Shown here piece by piece: positions 20,920-32,032 of a DNA stretch of 64,000 nt. Source of the DNA: Parietichytrium sp. I65-24A (lineage: Eukaryota > Sar > Bigyra > Thraustochytrida > Thraustochytriidae); the NCBI GenBank assembly GCA_012862575.1, contig BLSF01000083.1, forward strand, positions 7,288 to 71,287. The letters run 5' to 3'. Position 1 is the first letter of the stretch. Each line of letters opens with the position of its first letter. Under the pieces are notes generated by a model that saw only the letters and a list, made by a program, of their open reading frames with translations, ran no database searches and was not told the DNA's origin. A program made the translations under genes and the position numbers.

Positions 20920-21590
20920 CGTTTCGCATTCACTGTCAACTTGTCTTGTCATGGACTCCTCAAAATCAAAATTCAAGATGATCATGCAAAATTGATCAAC
21001 TGAAATTATCTACCAGCGGTACTAGTGAGGTACGGCTCGGCTAATTCCCCTACATCTTTTCATTACTAAAAAGTATTTAGAGAGTGCTACAGCGGAGAAA
21101 AGTGTGCAGGTATAGACGAAGGTCGCGCTGCATCGCAGAACAGTTGCGGGGCTTCGCAGAACGCTGGCTGAGATTCACGCTGAGTTAACAAAAAGTGAGA
21201 AAACGTGAGTTCATTTGGAGGAATTTTCTTTGAGGCTTTGGATTTTGACTTTATTCATCTCTTCTTTGTGCGAGTAAAGTATTTCGGCAATACTCAAAAG
21301 CTCGGAATCGGAAGCACGGTGCGTTGGAACCGATCGATCTGTTCGACGAATCTGGAACAGGATCGCTTCTTTTTCGTTCCTTTCCAGTCAGGTGGATCTT
21401 GCTAACAATATTTATAACCACTCTTATCTTCCCCAACCAACAAGGAGGTTACGTTACGTACGTGAAGAGGCACGCTAGTAGCGGCATACGTACGTATTCG
21501 CCGAAGAGAGTGCGGGCAGTACTTCTTTGAGAGAGATACGAGTGGGAAGCGCAGTAGTTAATCTACAAATTCGAGTGGGAACGCAGCGCG
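20920..21590. other. Divergent promoter region
   Basis: About 670 bases between the hexamer repeat and the farnesyltransferase gene. CACTGTCA occurs at 20931-20938, and several TACGTA-containing words cluster at 21450-21495. No gene seen. Confidence 0.4.
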
Positions 21591-22612
21591 ATGGCAGGTT
21601 TTTTGAACTCTAATGAGTGGGCGGACGTGGAGCCAATCCCACTGGACCCCGACGACTCAACGTGCGCGCAGATCGCTTACACGGAGAGCTACGCGACGGC
21701 CATGGAGTACTTTCGAGCTGTTTTGATTGCTGGAGAGAAATCGCCGCGCGCGCTGCGTTTGACGCAAGAGGTGATTGAAGGCAACTCGGCAAACTACACG
21801 GCGTGGGCATACCGGCGGGAGTGCCTCTTTGCGCTGGAATCAGATCTCGCGAAAGAGCTGGAATACGTGACGGAGGCTGCACTGTGAGTTTAGATATCCT
21901 TGCTCTTGCTTCTGCTTTGATAATCCCTTTTTTTTTGTTTGTTTGTTGTTTCCTAACTAGCGCTCGGATTTTGATGTGTAGGGAGAGCCCGAAGAACTAC
22001 CAAATCTGGTTTCACAGAAGAGCGATCGTGGACAAACTGGACGATGGGTCCAAAGAATTGGCTTTCCTCGCCGAGATTCTCGATGAAGACGCCAAGAATT
22101 ATCACGCATGGAGTCACAGGCAATTCGTGCTGCAGCGCTTTGCTTTGTTTGATGGCGAGTTGGATTTTGTGGATAAACTTATTACAGAAGATGTGAGGAA
22201 TAACAGTGCGTGGAACCAACGTTTTTTCGTTGTGTCGAACACCACTGGATTTTCGAATGCTGATACTCGCAACGCAGAGCTGGAGTACGCCTTCAAATGG
22301 GCAACGAAGACGCCAAATAACGAGTCACCATTCAACTATATTCGCGGCATCATGCGTACTCCGTCATTTGAAGAGTTGGACAAAGTGAAGCAGTTCGCCG
22401 AAAGCCTCACCGAGAAAGCACAAAGCGGAGATGTAGAAGACAAACAGTACCCCGTTCATGCCTTGGCTTTGCTGGAGTCTGTTTACGAAGCCTCATCCGA
22501 GACCGATAAGGCACAGAACCTATGTACCTTGCTTGCGGAGGAGGCAGATCCCATTCGTGTAAAGTACTGGCGCTACAAGGCCGGTCAGTTGAGCGCCACG
22601 AGTGTAGCGTAA
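21591..22612 (+). CDS. FNTA: Protein farnesyltransferase/geranylgeranyltransferase type I alpha subunit
   Basis: Two exons, 21591-21883 and 21982-22612, are joined across a 98-nt GTGAGT...TAG intron in phase 2 and give 307 residues. Five prenyltransferase-alpha (PPTA) repeats are visible: NYTAWAYRR, NYQIWFHRR, NYHAWSHRQ, NNSAWNQRF and ESPFNYIRG, the usual number for this subunit. The alpha chain wraps round the beta chain and, in farnesyltransferase and GGTase I, helps bind CAAX substrates in the cytosol. Length is close to the plant and yeast proteins. The second intron-exon border falls inside the second repeat, and only the spliced form keeps the repeat spacing. Rab GGTase alpha is the alternative, but it is usually longer. 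Confidence 0.9.
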
Positions 22613-24999
22613 TAGACCAGATTTTAAAAAGACAGAAAAGGGAAACTCAATAATAAGGTTCTTGTCTTCGCAGTGAGAGACTTGAATGGCTGCTGGAAGC
22701 GACAAAAGAGGGCCCGTGGAAAATTGAACAAGTTGAGAACCCAGAAACCTTTAACACGAGTTCCTGCTGCCAGCGGCTTCATAACTTTTCATACTTTTCC
22801 GAATCCCATGATTATTACTTTTTCCATCCGATCGAAAAAAAAATGCCCAATAACTTGACATTCAACAGCTAGAGCACCGATCTCTATGCAAAACATGTGA
22901 ACGAGGTCAAAGAGTGAAAAACCTCGATGGTATGTGCAAGTTCACGGCAGCCGTCCAAAGTACCGTCGTTTTCTGAGGTGCTGGTACTCACTGTCAGTGT
23001 ACACTGTACTGAGTACAGGACACGATCGAAACGGCGATGGCATGTGGCAGTGGTTCCCAGTACTGAGTACAGCACCCGCGTGGTTCGGTTTGGTTTTCAC
23101 CTGCCTGGCATCAACAAATCTAATTTCATCTCGAAACAAGTTCTGACACATGTTGCACATTTTCGAACACGATCAGTAAAAAACTTCGACGACTTGGTGA
23201 TGTAACTAAACCAGCTTGAAACTCTTAACAGTAAATTAAAACTAACCCAATCGATCAATCCACAGTCTGTCAAAACAGCCCAGTCAATTGCTTCGATCAA
23301 GTCAATCAAAATCTCAATCAAAAGCAGAATTCCAAATTCCACAATCAATTGATCGATCAAATTGAACAACAAAACAGGGAAATGAGAAGAGAAGCGATCG
23401 ATGAACGAATCAACAACAACAACAACTCAATCAATCGATCGATCAATACGATCAATCGAATTTTTGACGAATCAAACTTTACGACTTGTCATAACTTGTC
23501 ACACAGGTAACACAGGTACTCAGTGCACTCACAGTCAGTCACTACCCACTCATACTGACAGTGAGTGAGCAAATTTGATCCTGAAATCTCTCTCTCTCTG
23601 TTTTCCTATGTTTTTCTTTCCCTTTCTCGCAGACTTCTGAGGCCGGGAGGAAGGAAGAACCATTAGCGTGAATATCACAGCAAACAATAGCACTCCTGCC
23701 CACGGTTCTTCTTCCTCCCTTCCAGCAAAACAAAAAAATAAGGAGCGAGAGCGAGCGAGGGAGAAGGTAGGGAGGCTTACCGAGCGAGTATTGGACTCCT
23801 ATGCACGAAACTTTTCACTGAGAGGCTAGGTCTATATTGTTTGATAGGTAAGACGCTACAACTATTTCTTCCTCGTGCCACTCCACACGCTGTCGCAACT
23901 GCCCGTTTCTTACCGGTTGACTATCAAGCACTATAGATGGCGCAGGATTTGGTGGTTGGGAGTAGTACTTCGCTCCCCTTAGCGATTAGCTTAATAGATA
24001 CTCTCACTTCAGTTCACTGTTCGCTGAAGGTTGCATGGAATTCGCTTGTCCTATCGTTTACCATAGCCGAGTATGGTGAGATTCGGACGAGTGTTTTCCC
24101 AAAAACAATAGAAACTAACAGTCTCCGTCTGGAGTAAAGAAGGCTTAAGGTATCCTATCTATCGCCTTAACAACCAGATAATCTAAATGATAGTCGCTCT
24201 AGAAGGCATTTCACCCTAAACAAAGCTGTATCCGGTGCTATAGAGTGAACCAACCGAGGAAAAAAGAAGTGGCTGAAAACAAGAGCGGGAAAAGTCAGAG
24301 CTGCTACAGGACTTATAAGTATTACTATGGGAGCTGCCCACAACGGCATGCGACACCCCACTAAGGGTATCTAGTTGCGCCATAGGCGCTTACCTTCTTC
24401 CTCACAAAATGTTTGGCGTCTGCCCTGAATAGGCTTTCAGTTACTGGTAGGTGCGATTAGGGCTCGCTCTCTTGAGGACGGTGAGAGCGAGAGCGGGTAG
24501 AGCGAGCGAGTTCCCAGAGCACATTCCGTAGGTGTCACTAGAGACAATGTTAGGTGTAGTTTTTGAAATCTTAGGTGTGAGGAGTGACGCCAAGTTTTAC
24601 AGCGTACTAGATTTAACGCTGTATAAACCATGCGACACGATTTCTCCCTTTTCCCTCGAAATTTCAGTATTTTTTCTCTCGTGAGGCTTCCCCTCACACA
24701 GAATCAATAAGATGGACCTACACACTCGTAACAGCCATCTGCCTCCTCCCGTCTGTCTTTTTCACCAGGTCTTTCTATATATAGTCTCTGTTAACATTTA
24801 AACTAGTACTACATGTCCCTCACAGCTTGGTCTTATTCATTGGTAGGTACTCCTATCAACTTCGTTCCACCTTTCCTTCTCAGACCATCAACTGTTTCCA
24901 CGACTCCTTCTTCCCCCTCCCAGAAAGTATCCAGCAGTCTTATCGAATATGCTGTGCAAGCATTAGGGTCCTTCTATTTCCCCTCTCTCCTCCTCTCTC

Positions 25000-25490
25000 C
25001 TTGCTTCTTCCTGTCATTCTTCCATGCACTCCCTCTCACTCTCTCTCTCCATAGGACCTTTCTCCTAAGACCTTTTATTTTCCCTTCACCTCTCTCTCTC
25101 TCTCTCTCTTCCTCTCTTTCCTTCCTTCCTTCCTTCAACTTCGTTTCGGTCCTTCCTTTCTTCCTCCCTTCCCTCTTGCCTTCTGCAACCAGTCCCCGAT
25201 CGCCCCTTCCTCCTCCCGCCTCGTACCCGCAGGAGTCCCCGAGGACCGCGGCTGTGAGGGCGCGCAAGAAGGAGAGCGAGAGCGAGAGAGCGAGCGAGCG
25301 AGAGAGAGAGAGAGAGGAAGAGAGAGGAAGAGAGTGAGAAAGAAGGAAGGAGGAGAGGGGAAGAGGAAAGAAAAGGAAGAGAGGAGGAGAAGGAAGAGAG
25401 TTTTTTTCCCCTGCGGCTTCTGAGAGTGCGAGAGAGAGAGAGAGAGACAGAAAGAGAGAGAGAGAGAGGGAAAGAAGCAGGAGAAAGGGT
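25000..25490. repeat. Paired polypyrimidine and polypurine tracts
   Basis: From about 25000 to 25200 the plus strand is almost all C and T, with CT-dinucleotide runs. From about 25255 to 25490 it is almost all A and G, with GA runs. The two blocks are broadly complementary, forming an imperfect inverted repeat round a GC-rich centre. Confidence 0.75.
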
Positions 25491-25695
25491 ACGCGAGGAC
25501 TGCAGATCTGTTTGAGAGGTGTGGGCGCCGCACGAGTGGCGGCTAGTGAGGGATTGTCAAAAAGAGATTGATTGATTGGCTGGTGAAGAGCGATCGCGAC
25601 TGCGGCGATCCTTCCTTCATTCATTCATTCTTTCTTTCTTTCCTTTCTTCCTTGTTTGCTTCGTTCGTGGCGCACAGCAGAGTCTGCACTCATTG

Positions 25696-25824
25696 GTGGA
25701 AATACACTCACTGTCAATCATAGTTGCTCAATCGTTCGAGGTGGAAATACACTCACTGTCAATCATAGGTGCTCAATCGTTCGAGGTGGAAAAACACTCA
25801 CTGGCAATCATAGTTGCTCAATCG
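25696..25824. repeat. 45-bp tandem repeat, nearly three copies
   Basis: Copies start at 25696, 25741 and 25786 with GTGGAAATAC and differ at only a few bases. Each includes ACTCACTGTCAATCATAG, except the third, which has CACTGGCA. The array lies 115-243 bases before the AP2 gene start. Confidence 0.9.
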
Positions 25825-25938
25825 GAAATCGTTTCATCATCGACCGCATTCGTTGATCGAATTTGGACTTGGACTGTGGTGTTCCTTCAATTCTTCGCTC
25901 AGTCGATTGTGTTTTGACCGACTGACTGTCTTGCAAAG

Positions 25939-27446
25939 ATGGTTCTCCGCCGCGAATTCCCTCGTCAACAACAACAGCAGCAGCAGCAGCAAGCGCCGGC
26001 CCAGACTAGTTCAAGGCACGTTTTTCAGCAACATGCCTTGAACGGAGCTCTGGGCGGAGTCCGCGCTGACGGCAACGGTGTTATGAGTCTTGTGCAGCAG
26101 CAGCAGCAACAACAACAACAGCAGCAGCAGGGTCAACGCTCGAGCGGCCAGCGATCTGGTCAACCGCAGATGGAGTATGACATGTACGGAAAGCAATTCG
26201 ATTCGGAAGGCATGCAGATGAACTCGGACGGGAATGGCTTCGCTGAGAATGCTGTAAACCACTTTGTGAGGACAAGCGTCGTGCCGCAGAATTCTAGAGC
26301 GAGGGAGCTTCAGGTGAACCCTACCGCAAGGAGAGCGGAGGCTTATTATGCTGACAACAGCGGTGCTGGAGTCATCAGCCCGGTCAGCACCGACGGTGCG
26401 GCCAGCGTGCAACAGTCTGGCGCTCGCCAAAGGAGATCTGGAGGTCATCACAAAAGCAGCAGCAAATCATCAAAGGTAAGTACAGACTAGTTGCTCGGGG
26501 GGACGGGGTTATGATCTTCAAGACGTGTTCGCTGACCTTTTTTGTTGATTCCCTCGCCATCGCAGCGGCATCACTCCCAGTCCCGAAGCTCTTCGCAACA
26601 CGTGTCCTCATCACAGTCATCTTCGCGGCCGTCCAACACGTCTGCATCCAAGAGCAGCAGCAGTAGTAGCAGTAGAAAACGCAGCAACGAAGCGCGGCAA
26701 AGTTCAAGTCGTAGTTCTGCGCCCCCACCAGAGTCTGAGGAACAGCCGAAGAGCAAGCGCCATCGCCATTCCCGCTCTTCGAAAAAGAGTGGCTCCTCGT
26801 CCAAGGTCGTTATGGCGCCTCCTCCAAAACCGCATGTGGTGGAGAGTCGCGGCTCGGATCTCTCAGACCCGTCCGACTTGAAGAGCAAGTTCCGCGGCGT
26901 CTCCTACAAAAAGAAGGAGAAGAAGTGGGTCTCTCAAATCAAGTTCAAGGGCATCCAGAATTACCTTGGAATCTACCACACCCAGGAGGAAGCTGCGCGT
27001 GCTTATGACATTCGCTATCGCCAACTGTACGGCGATACCGGTGAAGCAACGAACTTTACCAATGACACCGAGGCTCGCAGGATTTGTGAGGAAGCCGCTC
27101 GAAAGAAAGGCACCAAAATGGCTGAGATCGACTTCGACAGTAAGAAACAGCCCTCCTCTTCGTTTCGCGGAGTCAGTTTCAAGAACAAAGACCGCAAGTT
27201 TGTCGCCCAAATCCGATCTCAAGGAAAGCAACATTATCTTGGCATCTTCGAGTCAGAGGGAGACGCTGCCATGGCATACGACGAAGCTGCCAGAAAAATG
27301 CATGGAAGCCGCGCGAAACTCAACTTTCCTCGAGACGATGAACGGCGCCGTTCCGAATATCAGCAGATGCCCAAATATGCCAAGAAGACAGACATTAATC
27401 CTTCCAACAAGTTTGCACCAACAGCGCAAGTGCAGCAGCAACAACC

Positions 27447-27478
<32 letters not shown>

Positions 27479-27660
27479 TACATCAACTTCAACAACAACA
27501 GCAGCAACAACAACAACAAGCACAGCACCAGAGGCATCAACAGATGCAACAGCAGCAACAACAACAACAAGCACAGCATCACCATTCTCAGCAGCAACAG
27601 CAACAGCCAAACCCGCCGCAACAGCAGCAGCAGCAACAACAACAACAGCAGCAGCAGCAA

Positions 27661-27695
<35 letters not shown>

Positions 27696-28218
27696 ACAAC
27701 AACAGCGCAAGACATCCTTCCCTCCAACCCTGTTCAATGCCGGTCTTACAAGTCAGAACGCCGGGACCGCGTCCATCTCGCAGCACGGCGGATTGGATGC
27801 CTCAATGCTTAGAAGCCAGTACCAGCAGCAACAACAGCCCCCATACCGGATTCAGGACTTGTCCGTCGAGCAAACCAACCCGTACATTCAGCACACCGAT
27901 CAAAATTCTGTACAGGTGTCGCACTACCCTCTGCAGAGATTTTTTGACAATTCTTTGCAGAACCCGCACGCCCAGTACGGATCGTCATTTCATGGCGGGG
28001 CCCATTACAGCAACCCAGTAACGGCGGCTACCATGACCCAGAACCTTGCCGCAGCAGTTGCGCCTCATCAGATGGAGCAATTTTTTGACAACAGGCAGCA
28101 GCATGACTATTCTCAGTTTCGATCCGCCCAGAATACTGCGCAGATGCATCGGCGCCCTGCCGCAAGCACGACTTTGCAATTCAGCAGGGGACCTCAGTAC
28201 GCTCACAACCTGCAATAA
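25939..28218 (+). CDS. Transcription factor with two AP2/ERF domains and long polyglutamine tracts
   Basis: Exons 25939-26475 and 26566-28218, separated by a 90-nt GTAAGT...CGCAG intron in phase 0, give 729 residues. Two AP2 DNA-binding domains stand side by side: residues about 286-345 (FRGVSYKKKEKKW, YLGIYHTQEEAARAYD) and 376-434 (FRGVSFKNKDRKF, YLGIFESEGDAAMAYD). The spacing recalls the plant AP2 subfamily and multi-AP2 proteins of algae. Before them is a Ser/Arg/Lys-rich stretch with basic clusters that could serve as a nuclear signal. After them comes a roughly 95-residue Gln-rich run (about 465-560), of CAG and CAA mixed, typical of an activation region. Shorter Gln runs lie near the N-terminus. 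Target genes cannot be told from the sequence. Confidence 0.9.
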
Positions 28219-28555
28219 GATTGTTTCACTGATTCAAATTTTTCACTACACAGCTGTCTTTTTCCGTTTACGTGTCATTGGAAATTTATTTTTTGGCTCT
28301 CTTTTAAAAAGTCAAATTCTTCCATTCTCTTGAACCCGGTGCACTTTACAACTTTTCAGTACACAGTGACAGTCACTAAGATCCAGTAACGACAATCTAT
28401 TATTTTTTTAATCTATTTTTTTATATTTGCTTGACTTCGCTCACGAAAAGAAGCGTCTACCAACGCCCACAAAAAAATTGTCAAAGGTTCCCCTTCCTAG
28501 CTAGCCGAATAATACTTTCCGAGCAGCTCCAGCTCCCATATATATATATATTCAT
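28219..28555. other. 3' intergenic region between convergent genes
   Basis: AT-rich spacer of 337 bases with an ATATATATA run at about 28541-28550 and a CAGTGACAGTCACT imperfect inverted repeat near 28366. No gene seen. Confidence 0.45.
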
Positions 28556-29641
28556 TCATTCGTCCTTATGCACGGGGCTTTGCTCCTCCCGAGACTTTCT
28601 AGCCGTCTCTCGGCGATCGCGGCGTAAGAGCTCCATACGAACTTTCTCCACATCCTCTGGTGTGAGTCTTTCTGCTTCTAACTCCATAAGAGCAAGAGAA
28701 GGCAGCTCTTCACCGTCGTTGTCGGCGTCAAAGTCCTCAAAATCGCCATCTTCAAAGTCTTCCTCGGACAAGCCAAGATCTGAATTTGAGATTGCATCTC
28801 CTGTGATCAGTCCCATCTCTTCTGCTCCGCGTTTTGCCGCCGCCCGGTTTCTGTCCTCCTTTTCCATATCCTTATCGTATTTTATTATAATGTTTGGGGC
28901 GTACCGCTTTTGCAGCCGCTGCGTGATGACGTGACGAAACTTTGATCTGTGACGCTCCACGAGCGCGGCAATTTCCTCGATGACGCCTTCGGAAACGAGC
29001 TGGACAGAGAACGGGATAGTCCAATACACAGAACAATTGAGATAGTCTTTGGAGATGTCCACCCTTGTAATCTCTAAAATAGCCTGTGAATCACCCATGA
29101 TTGAGCAGATGCCTTCATCGAGACTGAGGTTTTCCCGGTCGTGCAAGTACTGCGAAATCACTTCGAGCAAAACTTCCTCTGCCTTGAGCTGACGGGCCGA
29201 TTTCCCCTCGCCCAAAGGCACCGCAGCTGGAATGCCGGACTTGAGGACCGATTTCAGATGAGCCCCCGTGCGAGAATTCAAGTCCTCCTCTCTAAAGTTT
29301 ATCAGATCAAGCTCCTGGAATCCACGAAGCGCGTCCTTTCTGCCAAGTTTGTAACTCTTATCCCTACCCAGGGACTTTCGGCCAGGACTCTGCTTCATCT
29401 TCTCTTTCAGGTCCTCCCAGCGCGGCTCCCCGTACAGCGCGTACTCCTTCTTGTGATGTACCGACTTCTTCCTTCGAACAGACTTATCGAAAGATTCCAC
29501 CACCGTCAACCGCGAGTGCTTGAATCCCCTCACATTCTCGAACCTATACCCTGCACTGGCAATGGCACATCGACCGCGAACCACCCCACTCCACCTCGTC
29601 GCCCCGGACGAGCACAGACTATGGAACAACAACCCGCTCAT
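28556..29641 (-). CDS. RbfA-type ribosome-binding factor, probably organellar
   Basis: The frame gives 361 residues from the first ATG. Residues about 165-290 match ribosome-binding factor A: a helix beginning SARQLKAEEVLLEVIS, strand ILEITRVDISKDYLNCSVYW, the EGVIEEIAALVERHRSKFR helix and the KRYAPNIIIKYD strand, in the KH-like order of the family. RbfA binds the small ribosomal subunit late in 16S processing. The N-terminus (MSGLLFHSLCSSGATRW) is rich in Ser, Arg and hydrophobic residues without acids, as in organelle transit peptides. A mitochondrial or plastid site is therefore inferred. A basic spacer (about 50-100) and an acidic tail extend it well beyond the bacterial length of about 130 residues. 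Confidence 0.8.
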   Translation of the reverse strand: MSGLLFHSLCSSGATRWSGVVRGRCAIASAGYRFENVRGFKHSRLTVVESFDKSVRRKKSVHHKKEYALYGEPRWEDLKEKMKQSPGRKSLGRDKSYKLGRKDALRGFQELDLINFREEDLNSRTGAHLKSVLKSGIPAAVPLGEGKSARQLKAEEVLLEVISQYLHDRENLSLDEGICSIMGDSQAILEITRVDISKDYLNCSVYWTIPFSVQLVSEGVIEEIAALVERHRSKFRHVITQRLQKRYAPNIIIKYDKDMEKEDRNRAAAKRGAEEMGLITGDAISNSDLGLSEEDFEDGDFEDFDADNDGEELPSLALMELEAERLTPEDVEKVRMELLRRDRRETARKSREEQSPVHKDE

Positions 29642-30478
29642 TCCGCTGCACAAGAGCTCCCCAATTTCTATCTCCAAACAACGCTGCACACGTACTCTGT
29701 GCACGAAACCAACGTTTCGCAAACCGTCCACGATGGATCTATTGCTTTACTCCGTACTCCGAACTCCGTACTTTATTCAATTGCCATGCACAATTGCACA
29801 ATTGCACAGTTGCAAAGTTGCAAAGTTTCACAGTCTACACTACACGCCAAGAGCTTGTATTCTCTCTTTCGACAAGTTTGTGCGACTTTCAACTTGATAA
29901 CTTTGTAAACTTGAGTAAGCTTGAGTAAACTTGATAACTTGTTTCTTTTTCTACCTTCTTTCTGCCGCTCCGAGGACAGACAGACAGACAGACTGTGTAC
30001 CTTAGAGGAAAGCCTAGTGAAGAGTTCCGTTACGCCGTCGCTCGCGTACCTTTTTAATTAGCCGATAAGGTGTCCTCGCAGAGAGTTGGTCGCGGTTTTG
30101 GTTGGCGCTGCGCTCGGTAGGAATTGCTTATGTGCGTGTAAGACTCTTCCGCTTTGTTCCGGGAATGGTGGGTGCGGTGTACGACAGGGCGGCGTGGTTT
30201 AAGAGACTGAACGCTATCTTTAGGAGGTATACTTTATGGACGCAAATTGTCCGCAGCGCAGTAGATTTTAGGGTTTCTCCCCAAGCGGCTTAACCCCCCG
30301 CGATTGGCCGGTTCCAGCGCCGCAGGCGGAAAGAAGAGAGGGGCTTGCGGCGGTTCTTGCTGGGAGAACCCGAATCGCGGGGGCGAGTGGTGTTTGGTGA
30401 AACCAGTGTAGGAAAACTAAAACCTCTTCTGAGTACCAAAGTTACCAAAGAGCATTTCGCATTGACTGTGAGGAGCAA

Positions 30479-30499
30479 GTGTACACGTCACGTGTACAC
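30479..30499. repeat. Perfect inverted repeat, 9-base arms with 3-base loop
   Basis: GTGTACACG, then TCA, then CGTGTACAC. It stands 210 bases before the makorin start and contains the CACGTG-like core CACGTGT. A protein-binding site is possible. Confidence 0.85.
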
Positions 30500-30511
30500 G
30501 TACACATACAC

Positions 30512-30585
30512 CTTTTTGATACGCGAGTACACATTTTTTTGATACGCGAGTACACATTTTTTTGATACGTGAGTACACACATTTA
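30512..30585. repeat. 23-bp tandem repeat, three copies
   Basis: TTTTTTGATACGCGAGTACA units occur with GATACG at 30518, 30541 and 30564, the last with one change (GTGAG). They lie in the upstream region of the makorin gene. Confidence 0.9.
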
Positions 30586-30709
30586 GGGACGACGGCAACT
30601 GCTCAGTGTGCAAACAATTTGGACTGGCGGATCGGGAGATTTGGGACTTGGGGTTTGGAATTTGGGAGATTAGATCGAGTGTTTGTTTTGAAGGACAGTG
30701 AGGGGAGAA

Positions 30710-32032
30710 ATGAGCGCGCGGAAGAAGATTCCGTGTCAGTTTTATATGAATGGCACCTGCCAGCATGCAGACGCCGATCGATGCGCCTTTAGCCACGATC
30801 CAAATGAATGTTATCCGGGGGCGATCAACGAGCAGTGCTTGCATTATCAGAATGGGTTTTGTAGGAACGGAAATATGTGCCTCAATGTGCACGATCAACA
30901 ACTCCGCGATGAGGCGCTTGCCGCTGCGGGAGGCGGCGCTAGAAAACAAGCTGCCGTTCAGTACAAGCCGGTAGTACAAGCACAGCAGGCTCCGCTGGCT
31001 GACGCTTTTGACTCGTCAAGAGCTGCCAAGCCACAGCCCAAAAAGGACGAGCTTCCAAAAGGCTTTGTCATGCTCTCGCGAAAGTCCAAGCCTTCCTCTT
31101 CCTCTTCCTCTTCCTCTGCTCCCGCGGCGGACAAGGCTTCGCCTCCTTCTCCTCCGAACGATGGCCAAGTGCAGTCTCAGGAGGAGTACAATAGAGAGTT
31201 GCAGCAAGATGAGGCGCTCTACTTTTACGGCCAACTGCCACCTGGTAATCATGCCCAGCAAAGTCAGCCAGCCAAGAAGCCTGGCCCTCCACCTGATTGG
31301 TCCAAGCTGAAGGCCAAAGCGCAGCAAAATCTGCAGGACAATGAAGCATACGAAGAATTTCTTGAGATGCAGCGGATGATGGAGTTGCAGCTGGAGGCAG
31401 AGCGGATGGAAGCTGCTTGCGCGTCTAAACTAAATACTGTGTGCAAATTTTTCTTACAAGGAAAATGCAGGAATGGTTCTAGCTGCCGGTTTTCCCACAG
31501 CATGCCAGAATTTGACTCCGAAACGGAATTGTGGAGATTCGAGAAATCCGCCTCCCAGGACCTAGAGTGCGGAATATGCTTGGAAAACATTGTTTCTGCT
31601 GGCGATGGTCGGTTTGGACTTCTTACTGGCTGCGAACACGCCTTTTGCCTCAAGTGCATCAAGAACTGGCGCTCCAGTGACATGTCCTACAAAGACGATA
31701 GCAAAGAGCTTGTTCGCCGGTGCCCTCTATGCCGCGAGCCTTCCTTTTTCGTGATTCCGTGCGATCGTATGGTGCGTGACCCAGAGCGCAAAGCCGCAGT
31801 AGTGGATAAGTACCGTGAGGGAATGAAGAATATCCACTGCAAACACTTTGATAGGGGCAACGGCACCTGTCCATTCGGGACGAGCTGCTTTTACAAACAC
31901 ATATATCAGGACGGCCGTGAGCAGACTCCGGCTGATCTTCGAACTTATCAGGATGCAGAAGGAAAAGTGAAGGTGGATAGCACTGCAAGACTTGGGACAT
32001 ACTTTGAACAGGCTCTCAACTTTCGTGGGTGA
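30710..32032 (+). CDS. Makorin-type E3 ubiquitin ligase (CCCH and RING zinc fingers)
   Basis: The frame codes for 440 residues from the first ATG. In order it shows two CCCH fingers near the N-terminus (CQFYMNGTCQHADADRCAFSH and CLHYQNGFCRNGNMCLNVH), a low-complexity middle with a Ser run, a third CCCH finger (CKFFLQGKCRNGSSCRFSH, about 245-263), a C3HC4 RING (CGICLEN ... CEHAFCLKCIKNW ... RRCPLCREP, about 285-345) and a final CCCH finger (CKHFDRGNGTCPFGTSCFYKH). This C3H-C3H-C3H-RING-C3H order is the makorin arrangement. Makorins bind RNA through the CCCH fingers and ubiquitinate targets through the RING. The Cys-His segment found between the third finger and RING of animal makorins is not evident. 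Three 23-base repeats and a palindrome lie just upstream. Confidence 0.9.
   Translation: MSARKKIPCQFYMNGTCQHADADRCAFSHDPNECYPGAINEQCLHYQNGFCRNGNMCLNVHDQQLRDEALAAAGGGARKQAAVQYKPVVQAQQAPLADAFDSSRAAKPQPKKDELPKGFVMLSRKSKPSSSSSSSSAPAADKASPPSPPNDGQVQSQEEYNRELQQDEALYFYGQLPPGNHAQQSQPAKKPGPPPDWSKLKAKAQQNLQDNEAYEEFLEMQRMMELQLEAERMEAACASKLNTVCKFFLQGKCRNGSSCRFSHSMPEFDSETELWRFEKSASQDLECGICLENIVSAGDGRFGLLTGCEHAFCLKCIKNWRSSDMSYKDDSKELVRRCPLCREPSFFVIPCDRMVRDPERKAAVVDKYREGMKNIHCKHFDRGNGTCPFGTSCFYKHIYQDGREQTPADLRTYQDAEGKVKVDSTARLGTYFEQALNFRG

Larger units (their letters stand above)
22613..25938. other. 3.3-kb non-coding region with simple-sequence tracts
   Basis: No supported gene. The first part holds clusters of GTACTGAGTAC and CACTGTCA words (22985-23070) and ATCAATCGATCG-type low complexity (23220-23470). 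The second part holds a pyrimidine block followed by a purine block (25000-25490) and a 45-base tandem repeat. The last 200 bases are likely the promoter and leader of the AP2 gene. Confidence 0.5.
29642..30709. other. 1.07-kb divergent intergenic region
   Basis: Lies between the divergent RbfA and makorin genes. It contains a GACA run (29977-29992), GTAAACTTGA-type duplications (29905-29940), a 21-base inverted repeat and a 23-base tandem repeat close to the makorin gene. No supported gene. Confidence 0.45.

Noticed and set aside
20441-20995. Plus-strand frames rich in Leu/Ala or Ser/Cys
   Set aside because: They are readings of the CTCTTG hexamer array and of the complement of the real frame.
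24974-25624. 216-residue minus-strand Ser/Leu-rich frame
   Set aside because: Produced by the pyrimidine/purine tracts; no domain content.
25696-25824. CRISPR array
   Set aside because: Copies are head-to-tail without unique spacers, only three in number, in a eukaryotic genome.
27395-27786. Minus-strand poly-Leu, poly-Val and poly-Ala frames
   Set aside because: These are complements of the CAG/CAA polyglutamine coding tract of the AP2 factor.
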